Shown: positions 47,010-56,866 of the stretch, piece by piece
Layout of the letters: each line of letters opens with the position of its first letter
Position numbering within the stretch: position 1 is the first letter of the stretch
Assembly (NCBI GenBank): GCA_905182375.1
Contig: CAJJBF010000008.1
Span: 1-64,000, forward strand
Length of the DNA stretch: 64,000 bases
Origin: Flammeovirgaceae bacterium UBA4465
GTDB taxonomy: Bacteria > Bacteroidota > Bacteroidia > Cytophagales > Cyclobacteriaceae
Reading direction: 5' to 3'
The notes under the pieces: model-generated
The model's database searches: none
Told to the model about the DNA's origin: nothing
What the model saw: the letters and a program-made list of their open reading frames with translations, nothing else
Program-made: the position numbers and the translations under genes

Positions 47010-50000
47010 ATGAAAATGCTTAAACCCCTGATGCTATGTGCGTTTACCCTCATCCTTATTTTTACAGAAGTTTTAGCTCAGAAAAGAAAAAAAACGAATC
47101 AATCGGATCCTACACTCAGCTTTTCAAGTAACTTATATGAGGGCCTTGAGTGGAGAAACATCGGGCCTTTCAGAGGAGGTAGATCTGCAGCTGTTACGGG
47201 AGTATCAGACCAACCTAACTTGTTCTATTTTGGATCAACGGGAGGCGGCATTTGGAAAACGAATGATGCCGGAAACAGTTGGGAAAACCTAAGTGATGGT
47301 TATTTTGGAGGATCTGTGGGTGCTATCGCGGTAAGCGACTGGGACCCTAATGTGATTTATGCAGGTGGTGGTGAAGTCACCGTGCGAGGTAATGTTTCCT
47401 CGGGTTATGGCATTTGGAAATCCGTTGATGGAGGTAAAACCTGGGAAAATAAAGGTTTACCAGATTCATACCATGTAGTGAGAATCAAAATACATCCCAA
47501 AAACCCCGATCTTGTCTACGCTGCAGTGATGGGAAATCTTTATAAGCCAACGACCACTCGAGGCATTTACAGATCAAAGGATGGAGGTGATCATTGGGAA
47601 AAAGTTCTATTTGCCAACGAAAATGCAGGAGCTGTAGAATTGGTCATGGACCCCAACAATCCTAGGGTACTCTATGCTTCAACTTGGCGAATCAGAAGAA
47701 CACCCTATAGTTTAGAAAGTGGTGGTCCAGGTTCTGCGCTATGGAAAAGTACAGACGGGGGTGACCATTGGACGAATATTTCAAATCACCAAGGATTACC
47801 AAAAGGAACTTGGGGTATTTCTGGCGTGACCGTATCACCCATTAATTCTGATCGGCTTTGGGCCTTGATAGAGAATAAGGAAGGTGGCGTATTCCGATCC
47901 AATGATGCTGGTTTGACATGGATAAAAACAAACTCAGAGCGAAAACTAAGACAGCGTGCATGGTATTACACCAAAATATTTGCGGACACCCAAGATGAAG
48001 ACCGTGTTTATGTTATGAATGTCCGGTATCATAGGTCAAAAGATGGTGGAAAAACTTTTGAAACTTATAACGCGCCTCATGGAGATCATCATGACCTCTG
48101 GATCGCTCCTGAAGATAATCAACGGTTAATCATTGGTGATGACGGGGGTGCACAAATTTCTTATGACGGGGGTGAAAATTGGAGTTCCTATGGAAATCAA
48201 CCTACCGCACAGTTTTATCGAGTGACCACTGATAATTCTTTTCCTTATAAAATTTATGGGGCGCAGCAAGACAACTCTACCGTGAGAATTGATCACAGAA
48301 CTGACGGCAGGTACATAGGAGAAAGTGATTGGGAATCCACCGCTGGTGGAGAAAGTGCCCATATCGCCATTGATCCAGAAAACAACAACATTGTATACGG
48401 CGGAAGTTACGGAGGCTATTTGACCCGCGTCAATCACGAAACTTCTGAAAGAAGGGGTATTAACGTTTGGCCCGATAATCCTATGGGTCACGGAGCAGAA
48501 GGTATGAAGTACCGTTTTCAATGGAATTTTCCCCTCTTTTTCTCACCCCACAATACAAAAAGATTGTATACGGCTTCTAATGTACTGCATATGACTATGG
48601 ATGAAGGGCAGTCGTGGGAAATTATCAGCCCTGATTTGACCAGAAATGATCCAACAAAACTCGGGTCTTCAGGAGGACCCATTACCCAAGACAATACCAG
48701 TGTTGAATACTATTGTACCATCTTCGCTGCGACGGAATCTTACCATGAAGAAGGCGTCATTTGGACCGGCAGTGATGATGGATTGATTCACGTCACTCAA
48801 GACGCTGGTAAAAATTGGAAGAATGTGACCCCACCCAATATGCCCGAATGGACGATGATCAACAGTATTGAAATCAATCCCTTCGAAAAAGGAGGTGTTT
48901 ATGTGGCCGGCACCAAATATAAATTAGGAGATTTTAAACCTTATTTATATATGACCACTGACTATGGTGCCACTTGGAAAGAAATCACGAAGGGTATTGC
49001 CAATAATCATTTTACGCGTGTGGTCAGGGCAGATCCAGAAAGAAAAGGCTTGCTCTATGCTGGAACCGAAACGGGTATGTATGTTTCATTTGATAACGGT
49101 AGCAGTTGGAAGCCTTTTCAACAAAATTTACCAATAGTCCCCATTACAGATCTCGCTATTAAAGACAATAACCTCATTGCCGCTACTCAGGGAAGAAGTT
49201 TTTGGATCATTGATGATCTTACCGTATTACATCAATTGAATCCAGCTCTCGAGCAACGAGCCTTTCATCTTTACAAACCTATGAACGCTTATAGAATGGG
49301 GGGTGGTAATGGACAAACCTCTAAAACTCAAGGAACCAATCATCCCGGCGGCGTGCTCGTTCATTATTTTGTTGAAGATACTGCCAAATCAGATACCATC
49401 CGTATTTCCTTTAAGGAGATGAATGGCGAATTAATCAAAACCTACAGTACCCATTTTGATGAAAAAGCCAATGAGTCCAAACTGAATGTTAAGCCCGGTT
49501 TAAATCAATTCAGTTGGGATATGAGGTATCAGGGTGCAAAAACGTTTCCCGGTATGATTCTGTGGTCTGCTGCCACATCAGGTCCAAAAGTAATTCCTGG
49601 TAAATATCAGGTTGAGTTAATAATAAATAATGAGGTGATACAAAGGGAGTTTGAGATCACAGCAGATCCACGAAAAAGTGCGAGTCAGGCAGATTTAAAG
49701 GCACAATTTGATTTTCTAATAAAAGTGAGAGATAAATTAAGTGCCTCCAATCAAGGGGTCATCGATATCAGAGCAATCAAACCTCAGATAAATGACCTCT
49801 CAGATAAAATCGAAGGGCAATATGAGGGCATAGCAAAGTTGATTTCAAAAATAACTACTGATCTCAAACGTATAGAAGAAAATCTCTATCAAACTCAAAA
49901 TGAAAGTGGTCAAGATCCCCTCAATTTCCCCATAAGACTTAACAACAAAGTGGGACATCTAGGATCAATTATGGGAGTAGGCGATAATAAACCTACCGAC

Positions 50001-50141
50001 CAGGCCTTGAAATTTTACGATGAAGTTGGTGCTGCAATAGATGCTGAGCTGGCACAGCTTGAAAAAATCAAGACAGAAGACCTAGACGCACTCAATAAAA
50101 TGATTAACAACCAAAAAATTAATGCTATAAAAATTAATTAA
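47010..50141 (+). CDS. large secreted BNR/VPS10-like propeller protein
   Basis: 1043 residues. Signal peptide (about 1-23, cleaved after VLAQ). Then WRNIGPFRGGRS and many BNR/Asp-box repeats: TNDAGNSWENL, SVDGGKTWENK, SKDGGDHWEKV, STDGGDHWTNI, SNDAGLTWIKT, SYDGGENWSSY, TQDAGKNWKNV, TTDYGATWKEI, SFDNGSSWKPF. The predicted fold is tandem beta-propellers (about 40-750) with a beta-sandwich and helical tail. Bacteroidota and other environmental bacteria carry many such exported proteins, often labelled glycosyl hydrolase, with no proven activity. The length and repeat spacing are typical. It is monocistronic. Confidence 0.85.
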   Translation: MKMLKPLMLCAFTLILIFTEVLAQKRKKTNQSDPTLSFSSNLYEGLEWRNIGPFRGGRSAAVTGVSDQPNLFYFGSTGGGIWKTNDAGNSWENLSDGYFGGSVGAIAVSDWDPNVIYAGGGEVTVRGNVSSGYGIWKSVDGGKTWENKGLPDSYHVVRIKIHPKNPDLVYAAVMGNLYKPTTTRGIYRSKDGGDHWEKVLFANENAGAVELVMDPNNPRVLYASTWRIRRTPYSLESGGPGSALWKSTDGGDHWTNISNHQGLPKGTWGISGVTVSPINSDRLWALIENKEGGVFRSNDAGLTWIKTNSERKLRQRAWYYTKIFADTQDEDRVYVMNVRYHRSKDGGKTFETYNAPHGDHHDLWIAPEDNQRLIIGDDGGAQISYDGGENWSSYGNQPTAQFYRVTTDNSFPYKIYGAQQDNSTVRIDHRTDGRYIGESDWESTAGGESAHIAIDPENNNIVYGGSYGGYLTRVNHETSERRGINVWPDNPMGHGAEGMKYRFQWNFPLFFSPHNTKRLYTASNVLHMTMDEGQSWEIISPDLTRNDPTKLGSSGGPITQDNTSVEYYCTIFAATESYHEEGVIWTGSDDGLIHVTQDAGKNWKNVTPPNMPEWTMINSIEINPFEKGGVYVAGTKYKLGDFKPYLYMTTDYGATWKEITKGIANNHFTRVVRADPERKGLLYAGTETGMYVSFDNGSSWKPFQQNLPIVPITDLAIKDNNLIAATQGRSFWIIDDLTVLHQLNPALEQRAFHLYKPMNAYRMGGGNGQTSKTQGTNHPGGVLVHYFVEDTAKSDTIRISFKEMNGELIKTYSTHFDEKANESKLNVKPGLNQFSWDMRYQGAKTFPGMILWSAATSGPKVIPGKYQVELIINNEVIQREFEITADPRKSASQADLKAQFDFLIKVRDKLSASNQGVIDIRAIKPQINDLSDKIEGQYEGIAKLISKITTDLKRIEENLYQTQNESGQDPLNFPIRLNNKVGHLGSIMGVGDNKPTDQALKFYDEVGAAIDAELAQLEKIKTEDLDALNKMINNQKINAIKIN

Positions 50142-50185
50142 TCAAAAACGATCAGTAATTTCGCATCTAAGATAAAATTCAGTTT

Positions 50186-51382
50186 ATGTATGATGTTGTT
50201 ATTATTGGCGGGGGTATTGTGGGATTAGCAACCGCTCTCAATCTTAAGCGTGCTAACCCAAAACTTAAGGTGGCCGTTTTAGAAAAAGAAAATAAACTAG
50301 CCACCCACCAAACGGGTCATAACTCAGGTGTCATTCATTCGGGCCTTTATTATAAACCAGGAAGTTTCAAAGCAAAAAACTGTCTCGATGGCTACCATGC
50401 CTTAGTTAAGTTTTGTGAGGAGGAGGAAATTCCTTTTGATCTTTGTGGTAAGGTAGTTGTAGCCACTCGTGAGGATCAATTACCGGCTTTAAAAACACTG
50501 CATGAGCGCGGACAGCAAAATGGATTGAAAAATTTACGCTCGTTAGATGCCTCTGAATTACAAGAAATTGAACCTCACGTCAAAGGGATCAAAGGAATTT
50601 ATGTACCCCAAACGGGTATCGTTGATTACCGCATCGTTGCAGAAAAATATGCAGAAAAATTTCAAGCACTGGGGGGAACTATTTTTCTTGAAAACAAAGT
50701 TAAAGCGATTGGTGAAACATCTAATTCCCTAGAAATAACTACTAACAAGCAAACTCTATCTACCCGACAAATAGTCAATTGCGCGGGTTTACAGTCCGAC
50801 CTTGTCGCCCGCCTTACTGGCATTAAAATCAATTATAAAATTATCCCATTCAGGGGAGAATATTATAAACTCAAAGAAGAAAAAGAATACCTTGTTAAAC
50901 ATCTTATCTATCCCGTTCCCGATCCAGACTTCCCATTTCTTGGTGTTCATTTCACCAGAATGGCGCGGGGAGGTATAGAGGCAGGACCTAATGCCGTCTT
51001 GGCCTTTCGAAGAGAAGGCTATAAAAAATCTGATATTCACTTGGGTGAGTTGGCCGATTTTTTGACTTATCCAGGATTTCGTAAAGTTGCCGCCAAGTAT
51101 TGGAAAACAGGATTAGGTGAAATGTACCGGTCCTTTTCTAAAAAAGCTTTCACCAAGGCATTGCAAGAACTCATACCTGAAATTGAAGAAAATGATCTCA
51201 TCGTTGGGGGATCTGGGGTTCGCGCACAGGCATGTGACAAAGATGGAGGTTTGATCGATGATTTTTTGGTCATGGAAGGAGAGAAATTTATAAATGTGGG
51301 CAATGCCCCTTCTCCAGCCGCAACGGCATCACTAGCCATTGGAGATCAAATTGCCCAAATGGTACTGAAAAAACATAAATAA
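50186..51382 (+). CDS. lhgO: L-2-hydroxyglutarate oxidase
   Basis: 398 residues, DAO-fold flavoprotein. FAD-binding starts with VVIIGGGIVGLATALNL; then HQTGHNSGVIHSGLYYKPGS and LCGKVVVA, both diagnostic for LhgO. IIPFRGEYYKLK and GGSGVRAQA follow. It oxidises L-2-hydroxyglutarate to 2-oxoglutarate and passes electrons to the respiratory chain. It starts 44 bases after the propeller gene and has the near-consensus TAATTTCG before it. Confidence 0.92.
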   Translation: MYDVVIIGGGIVGLATALNLKRANPKLKVAVLEKENKLATHQTGHNSGVIHSGLYYKPGSFKAKNCLDGYHALVKFCEEEEIPFDLCGKVVVATREDQLPALKTLHERGQQNGLKNLRSLDASELQEIEPHVKGIKGIYVPQTGIVDYRIVAEKYAEKFQALGGTIFLENKVKAIGETSNSLEITTNKQTLSTRQIVNCAGLQSDLVARLTGIKINYKIIPFRGEYYKLKEEKEYLVKHLIYPVPDPDFPFLGVHFTRMARGGIEAGPNAVLAFRREGYKKSDIHLGELADFLTYPGFRKVAAKYWKTGLGEMYRSFSKKAFTKALQELIPEIEENDLIVGGSGVRAQACDKDGGLIDDFLVMEGEKFINVGNAPSPAATASLAIGDQIAQMVLKKHK

Positions 51383-51449
51383 ATACATAATAAATAACAA
51401 GATGGATGGTTTAATTATAAGGATATCACTCCACTGACAAACTAAAAAT

Positions 51450-51773
51450 ATGCATCAAATACAGAGTATCAGTGTTCAAGAACTTGCCAAAATGCGTAAA
51501 GAGAAAATAGCTCATCAATTGATCGACGTTCGGGAAGTCCACGAATTTGAATTCTGTCATATAGAGGGTCTGTTGATTCCATTGAGTGAAATTGAGTCTA
51601 GGTCTGCAGAAATTAATAGAAATCAGAAGGTAGTGGTTCAATGCCGTAGTGGTCAACGCAGTGCTACCGCCATCGCATTACTTGAACAACAAGGCTTTAC
51701 CAATTTATACAATCTGACAGGCGGTATATTGGCCTGGTCCGATGAAATAGACAGTAATATTCCAAAATATTAA
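51450..51773 (+). CDS. single-domain rhodanese-like protein
   Basis: 107 residues, one rhodanese domain. The opening LIDVREVHEFEFCHIEG is the conserved first strand and the active-site loop is VVVQCRSGQRSATA with Cys in CRSGQR. It carries sulfur as a persulfide, cytoplasmic as no signal is present. msrB begins four bases after the stop, so the pair forms a likely redox operon. Confidence 0.9.
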   Translation: MHQIQSISVQELAKMRKEKIAHQLIDVREVHEFEFCHIEGLLIPLSEIESRSAEINRNQKVVVQCRSGQRSATAIALLEQQGFTNLYNLTGGILAWSDEIDSNIPKY

Positions 51774-51776
51774 AAC

Positions 51777-52292
51777 ATGACAATTATGCCAAATAAATTG
51801 ATAAATAGAATCATCCCCCTTTTACCTTTGTTTGTATGTCTAATTTCTTGTTCTCAGTCCCAAGAAGTAAAGTCAAATAAGTCAGTAGATCCTGAATGGA
51901 ACCTCACTGAATCCGAATGGAAAAATAGACTTACTGAACTTGAATATTATATACTGAGAGAAAAAGGTACTGAGCCCGCTTTTTCAGGAATCCATTGGGA
52001 CAACAAAGAAACAGGTATCTATCGATGTAAAGCTTGTCAACTGACCTTGTTTAACTCCGATACAAAATATAAATCAGGTACGGGGTGGCCCAGCTTTTGG
52101 AAGCCTATCAACACGAAAAATGTAGCAGAAGAAAAAGACTTTGAGCTAGGTATGATCCGCACAGAAGTAGTTTGCTCAAGATGCGGTGGTCATTTGGGTC
52201 ATGTTTTTCCAGATGGTCCCAAACCCACAGGTCTTAGATATTGCTTAAATTCTACTGCACTCGACTTCGAAATAGAAAAAATTAAGAAATAA
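51777..52292 (+). CDS. msrB: peptide-methionine (R)-S-oxide reductase, lipoprotein form
   Basis: 171 residues. A signal with lipobox LISC (Cys25) indicates an envelope-anchored enzyme. The MsrB domain has SGTGWPSFWKPI, the zinc Cys pairs CKACQ and CSRCGG, HLGHVFPDGP and the catalytic LRYCLNSTAL. It reduces methionine-R-sulfoxide in periplasmic proteins. The start is the ATG at 51777; a second Met two codons later is an alternative. The 3' end overlaps convergent YheT-like gene by 11 bases. Confidence 0.93.
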   Translation: MTIMPNKLINRIIPLLPLFVCLISCSQSQEVKSNKSVDPEWNLTESEWKNRLTELEYYILREKGTEPAFSGIHWDNKETGIYRCKACQLTLFNSDTKYKSGTGWPSFWKPINTKNVAEEKDFELGMIRTEVVCSRCGGHLGHVFPDGPKPTGLRYCLNSTALDFEIEKIKK

Positions 52293-53256
52293 GCAGTACC
52301 TCCTTCATAAAATATGCTCCTCGGGTTTCCATCCAACTGTAGTCTTTACTTTGGTAACTGAAGCCTACATGTCCTCCTTTTAAGGGTGTTTGTAAATAAA
52401 ATAATTTATTTTGATTGGCCTCTTCTTTTGGATAACATTTTGTCCCTAGTAACGGATCATTCAATGCATTACCCACAAAAACAGGTAATGATAGATAGGG
52501 TAAAAATTGATCACAAGTAGCCTTTTCATAAAAAACATCTATGCTGGGAAAGCCATAAAGAGGTAACGTATACGTGTGATGAAAGTCATCAAAAGTTTTG
52601 ATCTGATCAATGCCTTCAATATCTAAAATACCAGGATAATATTTAGCCTTTATTCTAACTTTTTTTATCAATTTTTTCAAAAATCGATGGGTATAAAATC
52701 TATTTGCTCGCTTATTCAATTGATCACCACTGTCCTTCAAATTAAGTGGTACTGAATAGGTCACTGCTCCTTTTATTCTAGGATCTAAGGTTCTCCCCTC
52801 CCCTAAATATTTTATCGACAGGCTTCCTCCCATACTGTAACCGAACAATACCGCTCTACTGTATTTATTTGATAGTGCTTCCAAAATAACTTCATTTAAG
52901 TCATTGGTATCGCCATGATGGTAAAACTTAGACAATCGATTGATTTCGCCGCTACAGGAGCGACAATTCCAAGCCAGGACCTCCCATCCAAGATCATGAA
53001 AATATTTGGCAGTTCTGCGAACGTAATGTCGTTCTGAATTTCCTTCTAATCCATGGGTAATGATCAAAAGCCGATCATGATTATTCTTAAGCAACCAATC
53101 TAAATCAATGAAATCCCCATCTTTGAGTTCGAGTCGCTGCCGTTGATAATTTACCATCAGCGCCTTATGAAAAAGTGAAGGAATGATCGTTTCTAGATGC
53201 CCATTGAGCAGCATGGAAGGAGTCTCATTATAGCTGTTTGAGGTTAAAAAAGGCAT
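52282..53256 (-). CDS. YheT-like alpha/beta hydrolase
   Basis: 324 residues. Motifs are NGHLETIIPSLF at the N-terminus, the oxyanion segment LLIITHGLEGNSERHYVR, WNCRSCSGEINR, the nucleophile elbow VLFGYSMGGSLSIKYLGE and the late His in KGGHVGF. This is the YheT/ABHD1-3 branch, with carboxylesterase activity on unknown lipids. No signal peptide. Confidence 0.88.
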   Translation of the reverse strand: MPFLTSNSYNETPSMLLNGHLETIIPSLFHKALMVNYQRQRLELKDGDFIDLDWLLKNNHDRLLIITHGLEGNSERHYVRRTAKYFHDLGWEVLAWNCRSCSGEINRLSKFYHHGDTNDLNEVILEALSNKYSRAVLFGYSMGGSLSIKYLGEGRTLDPRIKGAVTYSVPLNLKDSGDQLNKRANRFYTHRFLKKLIKKVRIKAKYYPGILDIEGIDQIKTFDDFHHTYTLPLYGFPSIDVFYEKATCDQFLPYLSLPVFVGNALNDPLLGTKCYPKEEANQNKLFYLQTPLKGGHVGFSYQSKDYSWMETRGAYFMKEVLLIS

Positions 53257-53317
53257 TTGTAAAATAGAGATGAGTGGTCATTAACAAAATAAAGACCTAA
53301 CGGTTCAAATATCAAAT

Positions 53318-54934
53318 TCAGTTTAAATATTTATCATTGGGCAGCGGAGAACCCTCCATGATGTCATCACTGGCTTTGTCTTTAAATTTTTCAAAGTTTG
53401 TTTGAAACATTAAGGCCAACTCATTGGCCTGTCTATAAAAAGCTACATCATCTCTCCAAGTTTCACGCGGACTCAAGATCTCATTAGGCACTCCGGGACA
53501 AATGAGGGGTATCTCTGCACCAAAGATGGAATGTTTACGGTAACCTACATTATTCATAATCCCTTTTAATACAGCCGTTATGATCGCTCGGGTGTAGCGT
53601 AACTCAATACGCCTTCCTACACCATAGGGCCCACCCGTCCAACCAGTATTGATTAACCAAATATTTACCCTATTTTCTTCCATTTTTTGACCTAACAATA
53701 CGGCATAAGCAGAAGGGTGTAAAGGCATAAAGGGCGATCCAAAACAAGCTGAAAAAACAGGCTCAGGTGATACTACACCCTCTTCAGTGCCCGCTACTTT
53801 AGATGTATAACCAGAAATAAAGTGATACATAGCTTGTTGTTTAGATAATTTTAGTACTGGCGGTATCACACCAAAAGCATCGCAAGTTAAAAAAAATATG
53901 TTTTGAGGGATCCCTCCTATTGAAGGCGATACGGTATTTCGGATATGTTCCAAAGGATATGAAACCCGGGTATTTTCGGTGATACTTGCGTCTGAAAAAT
54001 CGAGTATTCTTTGATCCTTAAAAAATCGAGTATTCTCTACAATCGCACCATATTTAATGGCATTCCAAATATCTGGTTCTTTTTCTTCAGACAAATCAAT
54101 GACTTTGGCATAACATCCCCCTTCAAAGTTAAATACGTTACTTTGAGTCCATCCATGCTCATCGTCTCCGATCAATAGTCGATCTTGATCGGCAGATAAT
54201 GTGGTTTTTCCGGTACCTGACAATCCAAAGAAAATAGCCGTATCCCGCTTTTCAACTCCCATATTGGCCGAACAATGCATAGGTAATACACGATGTTTAA
54301 TGGGTAGCATGAAATTAAGTACTGAAAATATTCCTTTTTTTATTTCTCCTGAATATTCTGTACCACCAATCAGTACCATTTTTTTTTCAAAATTAATGAT
54401 GGTGAAATTTTCTTTTCGAATACCTTCTGTATTTCGTTCACCTTTAAATGCCGGACAGCATATCACAGTAAAATCAGGCATGAAATCGATCAACTTATAA
54501 GGTTCCGGTTGAATAAATAGATTATAACAAAATAGATTATGCCAAGACATCGTCGTCACAAATCTAACCCCCAACCTATGGGTCTTATCAGCCCCGGCGT
54601 ACATATCCCTTACATAGACCTGCTCTTTTTCTAGATAAGACATCATCCGCCCGTATATGCGGTCAAAATCAATAGATGCCATAGGGTTATTTATGGGACC
54701 CCACCAAACGGCGTCTTTGGTGATGTCATCTTTTACAATAAATCGATCTTTTGGTGATCTTCCTGTGAAGGTACCGGTGCTTACACTGAGTGCTCCTGTA
54801 TCGGTCAATTGCCCTTCACCATTTTTAATGGCTGCTTCAATGAGCATAGCTGGCTTCAGATTCCAGTAGGCCCTATCCACTTTCATACCTAATTTTTTCA
54901 TATCTGTTTGGGGTGATTCCGATGAGAGACCCAT
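53318..54934 (-). CDS. pckA: phosphoenolpyruvate carboxykinase (ATP)
   Basis: 538 residues. It contains GRSPKDRFIV, the kinase loop FFGLSGTGKTTLSAD, LLIGDDEHGW and GWTGGPYGVGRR, all diagnostic for ATP-type PEPCK. It makes PEP from oxaloacetate for gluconeogenesis, opposing pyruvate kinase at 2.4 kb. The ATG at 54934 gives an extra dozen residues; the family usually starts nearer MKKLGMKVD, so the start is uncertain. A 12-base perfect palindrome lies about 88 bases upstream. Confidence 0.96.
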   Translation of the reverse strand: MGLSSESPQTDMKKLGMKVDRAYWNLKPAMLIEAAIKNGEGQLTDTGALSVSTGTFTGRSPKDRFIVKDDITKDAVWWGPINNPMASIDFDRIYGRMMSYLEKEQVYVRDMYAGADKTHRLGVRFVTTMSWHNLFCYNLFIQPEPYKLIDFMPDFTVICCPAFKGERNTEGIRKENFTIINFEKKMVLIGGTEYSGEIKKGIFSVLNFMLPIKHRVLPMHCSANMGVEKRDTAIFFGLSGTGKTTLSADQDRLLIGDDEHGWTQSNVFNFEGGCYAKVIDLSEEKEPDIWNAIKYGAIVENTRFFKDQRILDFSDASITENTRVSYPLEHIRNTVSPSIGGIPQNIFFLTCDAFGVIPPVLKLSKQQAMYHFISGYTSKVAGTEEGVVSPEPVFSACFGSPFMPLHPSAYAVLLGQKMEENRVNIWLINTGWTGGPYGVGRRIELRYTRAIITAVLKGIMNNVGYRKHSIFGAEIPLICPGVPNEILSPRETWRDDVAFYRQANELALMFQTNFEKFKDKASDDIMEGSPLPNDKYLN

Positions 54935-55022
54935 TTCTAAAAGGTCATCACAGCGGTATATTGCTAAGGTTTACCGAAAAAATAAACATTATGAGAATTT
55001 ATTACTTGTTTTGTTAAATATC

Positions 55023-55034
55023 TCGCCATGGCGA
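55023..55034. promoter_or_regulatory. 12-bp palindrome upstream of pckA
   Basis: TCGCCATGGCGA is a perfect palindrome in the AT-rich 195-base gap between pckA and pntB (both minus strand). It has the look of a dimeric regulator site. Which protein binds it is unknown. Confidence 0.35.
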
Positions 55035-55129
55035 CTAATTGTTTCTATTAAAATCTTTGTTAGGTAAATCTTGATCTTTATGGCTTCCTTTCACTGGCCA
55101 ATGACCCTTCGAAAGGCAATTGAAAACAA

Positions 55130-56518
55130 TTAAACAATGGTTTTTAATTCATCGAGAAGACTATTAAGTGATTTTTTTGCGTCACCAAACAGCATACTGG
55201 TTTTTTCATGAAAAAATAAGGGATTTTCTATACCTGAATAACCTGAACTCATGCCTCGTTTCAATACAATGACGTGCTTACCTCTTAAGATCTCTAAAAT
55301 AGGCATACCATAAATAGGACTCCCTGGGTCATCCAAAGCAGAAGGATTTACCACATCATTGGCACCCACTACAATCGTTACATCTGTATCTTTAAGAAAT
55401 TTATTAGCATCCTCTAAATCCAGTAATTTGGAGTAGTCAACATCTGCTTCTGCCAATAATACATTCATATGCCCAGGCATCCGTCCAGCTACTGGATGAA
55501 TGGCATATCGGACATTCACCTCTACCTCTTCGAGTAAATCTTCCAATTCTTTACATATTTTTTGTGCTTGTGCTACTGCCATACCATAACCTGGTACAAT
55601 GACCACATTCGTTGAATAGCGCAACATAATGCTGGCATCCATAATATTCACTTCCTTTACCATTTGATTTCCCACTTGGACTGCACCACTTGAAGTCCCC
55701 CCAAAACCTCCTGCAAGGACATTGAAGAGAGATCTATTCATAGCTCGACACATCAACAGTGTTAGTATAGCGCCTGATGAGCCGACGAGAATACCACCCA
55801 TCAGCATGATCATATTATCATAAATGATTCCCGCTAATGCCGCAGAAACTCCTGTCAATGCATTGAGTATGGAGATAATCACAGGCATATCCGCACCTCC
55901 CACATTTAACACAAAGGTGATCCCATAGATCAATGATAAAATCATAATGATGTAAACCAAGTCCATAGTGTCCAACACTTGCAGCTGATAGACCGACGCA
56001 GCTATTAGAGTTAAGAGCAAAATCATATTGATCATATTGGCCCTAGGTAACTTCCAGCTATCCTTGATGTTTCCCGATAATTTCCCATAGGCCACCAAGC
56101 TTCCAGTAAAAGCTATAGACCCTATCAATAAGGCCAATAAAGTAGTCAAGTAAGGTGCCAGTTCAAAGGTTCCTGAATCATGAAAATTCAATAATTCAGC
56201 AATAGAGATTAATAATGCACAAGCCCCGCCAAGACCATTGAATAAAGAAACCATCTCTGGCATTTTGGTCATCAATACCTTGCCAGCTACCACCAAACCG
56301 ATGCCACCCCCCAATACCAGTGCACCCATAATGATCAGATAATTATCATCTCCAGACTCCATCGGTGCAAAAAGGGCGATCAGTACTCCCAAGCCCATTC
56401 CCAGCGCCGCTGTTAAATTCCCAGAACTAGCCGTTTTGGGACTGCTTAGTCGCTGTAATCCAACAATGAATAAAGAAACAGAAATGAGATAGACTAAGTT
56501 GATCAATGCGGTCATCAC
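55130..56518 (-). CDS. pntB: NAD(P) transhydrogenase subunit beta
   Basis: 462 residues. Eight or nine helices (about 1-270) are followed by the soluble NADP-binding domain III with VVIVPGYGMAVAQAQ, YAIHPVAGRMPGHMNVLLAEA, VVGANDVVNPSA, and VLKRGMSSGYSGIENPLF. It couples hydride transfer between NADH and NADP+ to proton flux. It follows pntAB by 19 bases. Confidence 0.95.
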   Translation of the reverse strand: MMTALINLVYLISVSLFIVGLQRLSSPKTASSGNLTAALGMGLGVLIALFAPMESGDDNYLIIMGALVLGGGIGLVVAGKVLMTKMPEMVSLFNGLGGACALLISIAELLNFHDSGTFELAPYLTTLLALLIGSIAFTGSLVAYGKLSGNIKDSWKLPRANMINMILLLTLIAASVYQLQVLDTMDLVYIIMILSLIYGITFVLNVGGADMPVIISILNALTGVSAALAGIIYDNMIMLMGGILVGSSGAILTLLMCRAMNRSLFNVLAGGFGGTSSGAVQVGNQMVKEVNIMDASIMLRYSTNVVIVPGYGMAVAQAQKICKELEDLLEEVEVNVRYAIHPVAGRMPGHMNVLLAEADVDYSKLLDLEDANKFLKDTDVTIVVGANDVVNPSALDDPGSPIYGMPILEILRGKHVIVLKRGMSSGYSGIENPLFFHEKTSMLFGDAKKSLNSLLDELKTIV

Positions 56519-56537
56519 ACGTTAAATTAAGATTAAT

Positions 56538-56843
56538 TTATTTTTTACGAAACATTTGAAGCATGCGATTGGTAACGGCATGGCCACCCACAACATTAAT
56601 AGTACCCAATAAAATGGCTAAACTACCCAAACCAAGAGATATATAGTCCTCTGAGCCACTACTACGAACCAATATAATGGCACCTATAATAACCACACCA
56701 CTGATCGCGTTGGCTCCTGACATCAACGGCGTGTGCAAAACCGTAGGCACTTTCGATATGAGTTCAAAACCCAAGAAAATAGCCATGATCAAGGCAAATA
56801 AAATCGTCAAATGATGTGTTAAAATTTCAATGATTAAATTCAT
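56538..56843 (-). CDS. pntAB: NAD(P) transhydrogenase subunit alpha part 2
   Basis: 101 residues with three helices and the family segments LGFELISKVPTVLHTPLMSGANAISG and VVGGHAVTNRMLQMF (near the C-terminus). This is the membrane half of the split alpha subunit, as in Rhodospirillum. It lies between pntAA and pntB. Confidence 0.95.
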   Translation of the reverse strand: MNLIIEILTHHLTILFALIMAIFLGFELISKVPTVLHTPLMSGANAISGVVIIGAIILVRSSGSEDYISLGLGSLAILLGTINVVGGHAVTNRMLQMFRKK

Positions 56844-56866
56844 AATTTAAGTATTTTATATTCTTT

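Noticed and set aside
48126..48521. Minus-strand 131-codon frame inside the large propeller gene
   Set aside because: It lies wholly opposite a well-conserved BNR region and has no recognisable features.
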